Origin: Phallusia fumigata
Lineage: Eukaryota > Chordata > Ascidiacea > Phlebobranchia > Ascidiidae
Reading direction: 5' to 3'
Assembly: GCA_008931825.1 (NCBI GenBank)
Contig: QXVZ01021357.1
Location: forward strand, 1 to 64,000
DNA: 64,000 nucleotides
The number at the start of each line of letters is the position of its first letter. Position 1 is the stretch's first letter. Position numbers and translations under genes: made by a program. Of this stretch, positions 62,310 to 64,000 are shown in pieces. Below the pieces are notes generated by a model. That model worked only from the letters and a program-made list of their open reading frames with translations, did no database searches and had not been told where the DNA came from.

Positions 62310-63144
62310 ATGTCCATCAGATCCACCATGAGAGTAACTGGTAATGATGGTGATTTGGAAAGATCTATTCTTCTAATTGGTGATGTTACAAGCGCCCTGG
62401 AAAAGTTTGCAACTGATATACTACAGGAAGCCGATATTTTGGGGACAGATATCAATGTTTACACCGCAGATCGACTTCCTTTGACTGGTTTGTGAAAAAT
62501 TGGTTGTTTTTACCCTTCATGTGACAGGTGGCAGCCTACTCTATGCTCATAGTGAGTGTGCCAGTCGTTTGCCTTTTTGCAGTTTTCCAGACCATTATTT
62601 TTATTTATGTTTGGGGGTTGGTGACTGTTTTTTGGGTGAACGCATTAGGACTGTCTCTTTAACTACTTGGTCATATTAGTGGTTGTAATTAGTATCGTTT
62701 GTGATAAGTAACTAACGATATTTTGTTTATGCAGATGGAGATGTTGTTGCATCCATACTGGTGGTCGTTGTCGATCTTAGCAATAAGGAAACATTGACCA
62801 GTTGCAATTATTTTATGCAGTTTATCCCAAAAGAGTTTTTCATTAGCCGAATCATATTTGTTGGTAAATGTACAAATGAGTTGTTTCTTATGACACCCAA
62901 AAAACATAAAATTGTTTTCATTTTTCCAGGTTTAAATGTAACCAACGAACAGTCATGGAGCATTGAACCAGAGGAAATATCAGACTTTGCAAGACAATGC
63001 GGTTGTCCAGTTTTATGGGGAAGTGTAAGCAATGCACAAAGTATGAGCATCTTATCCAAGCAAATATTGAAAAAACTTGATCTGGTGACTTCTAACAAAA
63101 ATCCAGCAGTACTATACACAGGTTTATCAAACTGTTATACATAA
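62310..63144 (+). CDS. CENPM: Centromere protein M
   Basis: Three exons (62310-62487, 62735-62863, 62930-63144) encode 173 residues; human CENP-M has 180. Conserved features: ERSILLIGDVTSALEKF near the N-terminus (human ATILLVGTEDALLQQL), a hydrophobic strand ILVVVVDLSNKETL (human IVFVVNLHSKYSL), FFISRIIFVG, and WSIEPEEISDFARQCGCPVL (human CSIHRHTVVKLAHTYQSPLL). The fold is a small-GTPase-like pseudo-GTPase; the phosphate loop here (LIGDVTSALEK) lacks the GxxxxGKS pattern, as in the family. It is part of the inner kinetochore CENP-H/I/K/M complex. An in-frame TAA eight codons upstream supports the chosen start. Confidence 0.85.
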
Positions 63145-63570
63145 TTAGGGTCACAAACATGATCCTAAATTATTGTGCAATTTGTGGGGCAATGGTTGGG
63201 TGATCAGCAAAAGGTGTCAAATACCATCAATGTAAATATCGCATAACAAACAAGTGTACCTTGATTATTGGGTTACTTAAATAGGTACAAATCAAAGGAA
63301 CTAAAGTAAGCATTTTCATTTAAACACTTAATGAAATCCAATACACCACTGAATTCGAGTCTTATAATTCCAACCTGGTATTAGTGTGTAATTTAAGGTA
63401 ATTATTGGTTAAACCTAAGTCCTTTGGCTAATGAGGTATGCAATCCCAACATTCAAGATCAGAAAAATGGTCACCAATGGAGATGAGAGTTGTAGAGCTG
63501 TGAATAGTAAAAACAAAACCCTTTTACAATACCCAGTTGTGGGAATGATAAACGAATGAATAAAATAGCA
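63145..63570. other. Downstream of CENP-M, no gene seen
   Basis: AT-rich sequence up to the N at 63571. Nothing recognised. Confidence 0.5.
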
Positions 63571-63571
63571 N

Positions 63572-63772
63572 AATGTGCACACAATGTGCGCGCACATTTC
63601 GGTGCTTGCACATTTTTGAAAAAATGTGCACAAAATGTGCGCGCACATTTCGGTGCCCGCACATTTTCGACAAAATGTGCACACAATGTGCGCGCACATT
63701 TCGGTGCTTGCACATTTTCGACAAAATGTGCACAAAATGTGCGCGCACATTTTTACGCACATTGTGCGAAAA
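63572..63772. repeat. Minisatellite, nearly four copies of a 50-51-bp unit
   Basis: Each unit reads AAAATGTGCACAMAATGTG, then CGCGCACATTTCGGTGC, then YYGCACATTTTCGAC. Odd and even units alternate between ACACAATG with GCTTGC and ACAAAATG with GCCCGC, so the higher-order period is about 101 bp. Units contain the palindromes TGTGCGCGCACA and TGTGCACA. The open frames on both strands here are by-products of the repeat. Confidence 0.9.
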
Positions 63773-64000
63773 AATCTCACAACCCCTGTTGCAAACTTGG
63801 GCACGTCGTCCAGATTACTATTGTTTATTTGTTAGGAAATAGTTGTATTTGGTTAACGCCAATCCCAGACTTCTTAATTATCGCACATTTTGTATGTTTC
63901 CGACTGTCGGGTATATCTGGGCGGATGGATGTTTTGGGTAAGCTACATGTGGTGTATATAGCATACGCTACTCTGCCGCTAGGAGTCGTTTTAATTTTCC
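63773..64000. other. Right edge, no feature seen
   Basis: The short tail after the minisatellite has no recognised gene or repeat. Confidence 0.4.

Noticed and set aside
63415-63842. Cysteine/histidine-rich open frames (repeated CARTFRC, CAHILCTF) resembling a zinc-finger protein
   Set aside because: They arise in every frame because the 51-bp minisatellite unit is a multiple of three and free of stops. Regular Cys/His spacing is a by-product.

Overview
The window looks like nuclear DNA of a compact, AT-rich invertebrate chordate, most likely an ascidian of the genus Ciona. This is inferred from the short GT-AG introns (many 50-400 nt), the dense alternation of genes on both strands, and a gene set with clear chordate orthologues. 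No bacterial, organellar, viral or CRISPR features were seen. Six isolated N bases occur. Five of them sit at edges of near-identical duplicated blocks, which is what merging two divergent haplotypes of a highly polymorphic diploid would give.

Layout. 1-5 kb: an unrecognised single-pass membrane protein (+). 6.0-16.8 kb: a MIEAP/SPATA18-like protein (+), whose introns carry two haplotype-duplication artefacts. 17.7-19.2 kb: possible uncharacterised minus-strand exons. 19.6-22.5 kb: clathrin light chain (-) with a 30-nt in-frame cassette exon. 23.7-25.3 kb: ribosomal protein L26 (+). 26.6-29.6 kb: HAUS5 of the augmin complex (+). 30.4-34.3 kb: an SLC16-like transporter (-). 34.3-38.9 kb: no gene found, apart from a hAT-like remnant and a CpG-rich E-box block. 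38.9-45.5 kb: a two-lobed transferrin (+) with an N-terminal membrane anchor instead of a signal peptide. 46.8-50.1 kb: ZNF622/REI1-type 60S maturation factor (-). 50.9-52.2 kb: UPF0193 (C22orf23/EVG1) protein (+). 54.5-61.6 kb: MICAL-like protein (-), with CH, degenerate LIM, six NPF motifs and bMERB, partly duplicated by the assembly. 62.3-63.1 kb: CENP-M (+). 63.57-63.77 kb: a minisatellite.

The genes do not form one pathway. Functional pairs are present: HAUS5 and CENP-M act in mitosis; RPL26 and ZNF622 belong to the 60S ribosomal subunit; clathrin light chain, MICAL-L and transferrin relate to endocytosis and recycling. Several neighbours are head-to-head (ZNF622/UPF0193, MICAL-L/CENP-M, clathrin light chain/RPL26, SLC16/transferrin). 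The points most worth following up are the membrane-anchored transferrin with Arg-to-Lys changes at both anion sites, the conserved clathrin light chain mini-exon, the NPF-rich MICAL-L with only half a LIM domain, and the dimeric 51-bp minisatellite.
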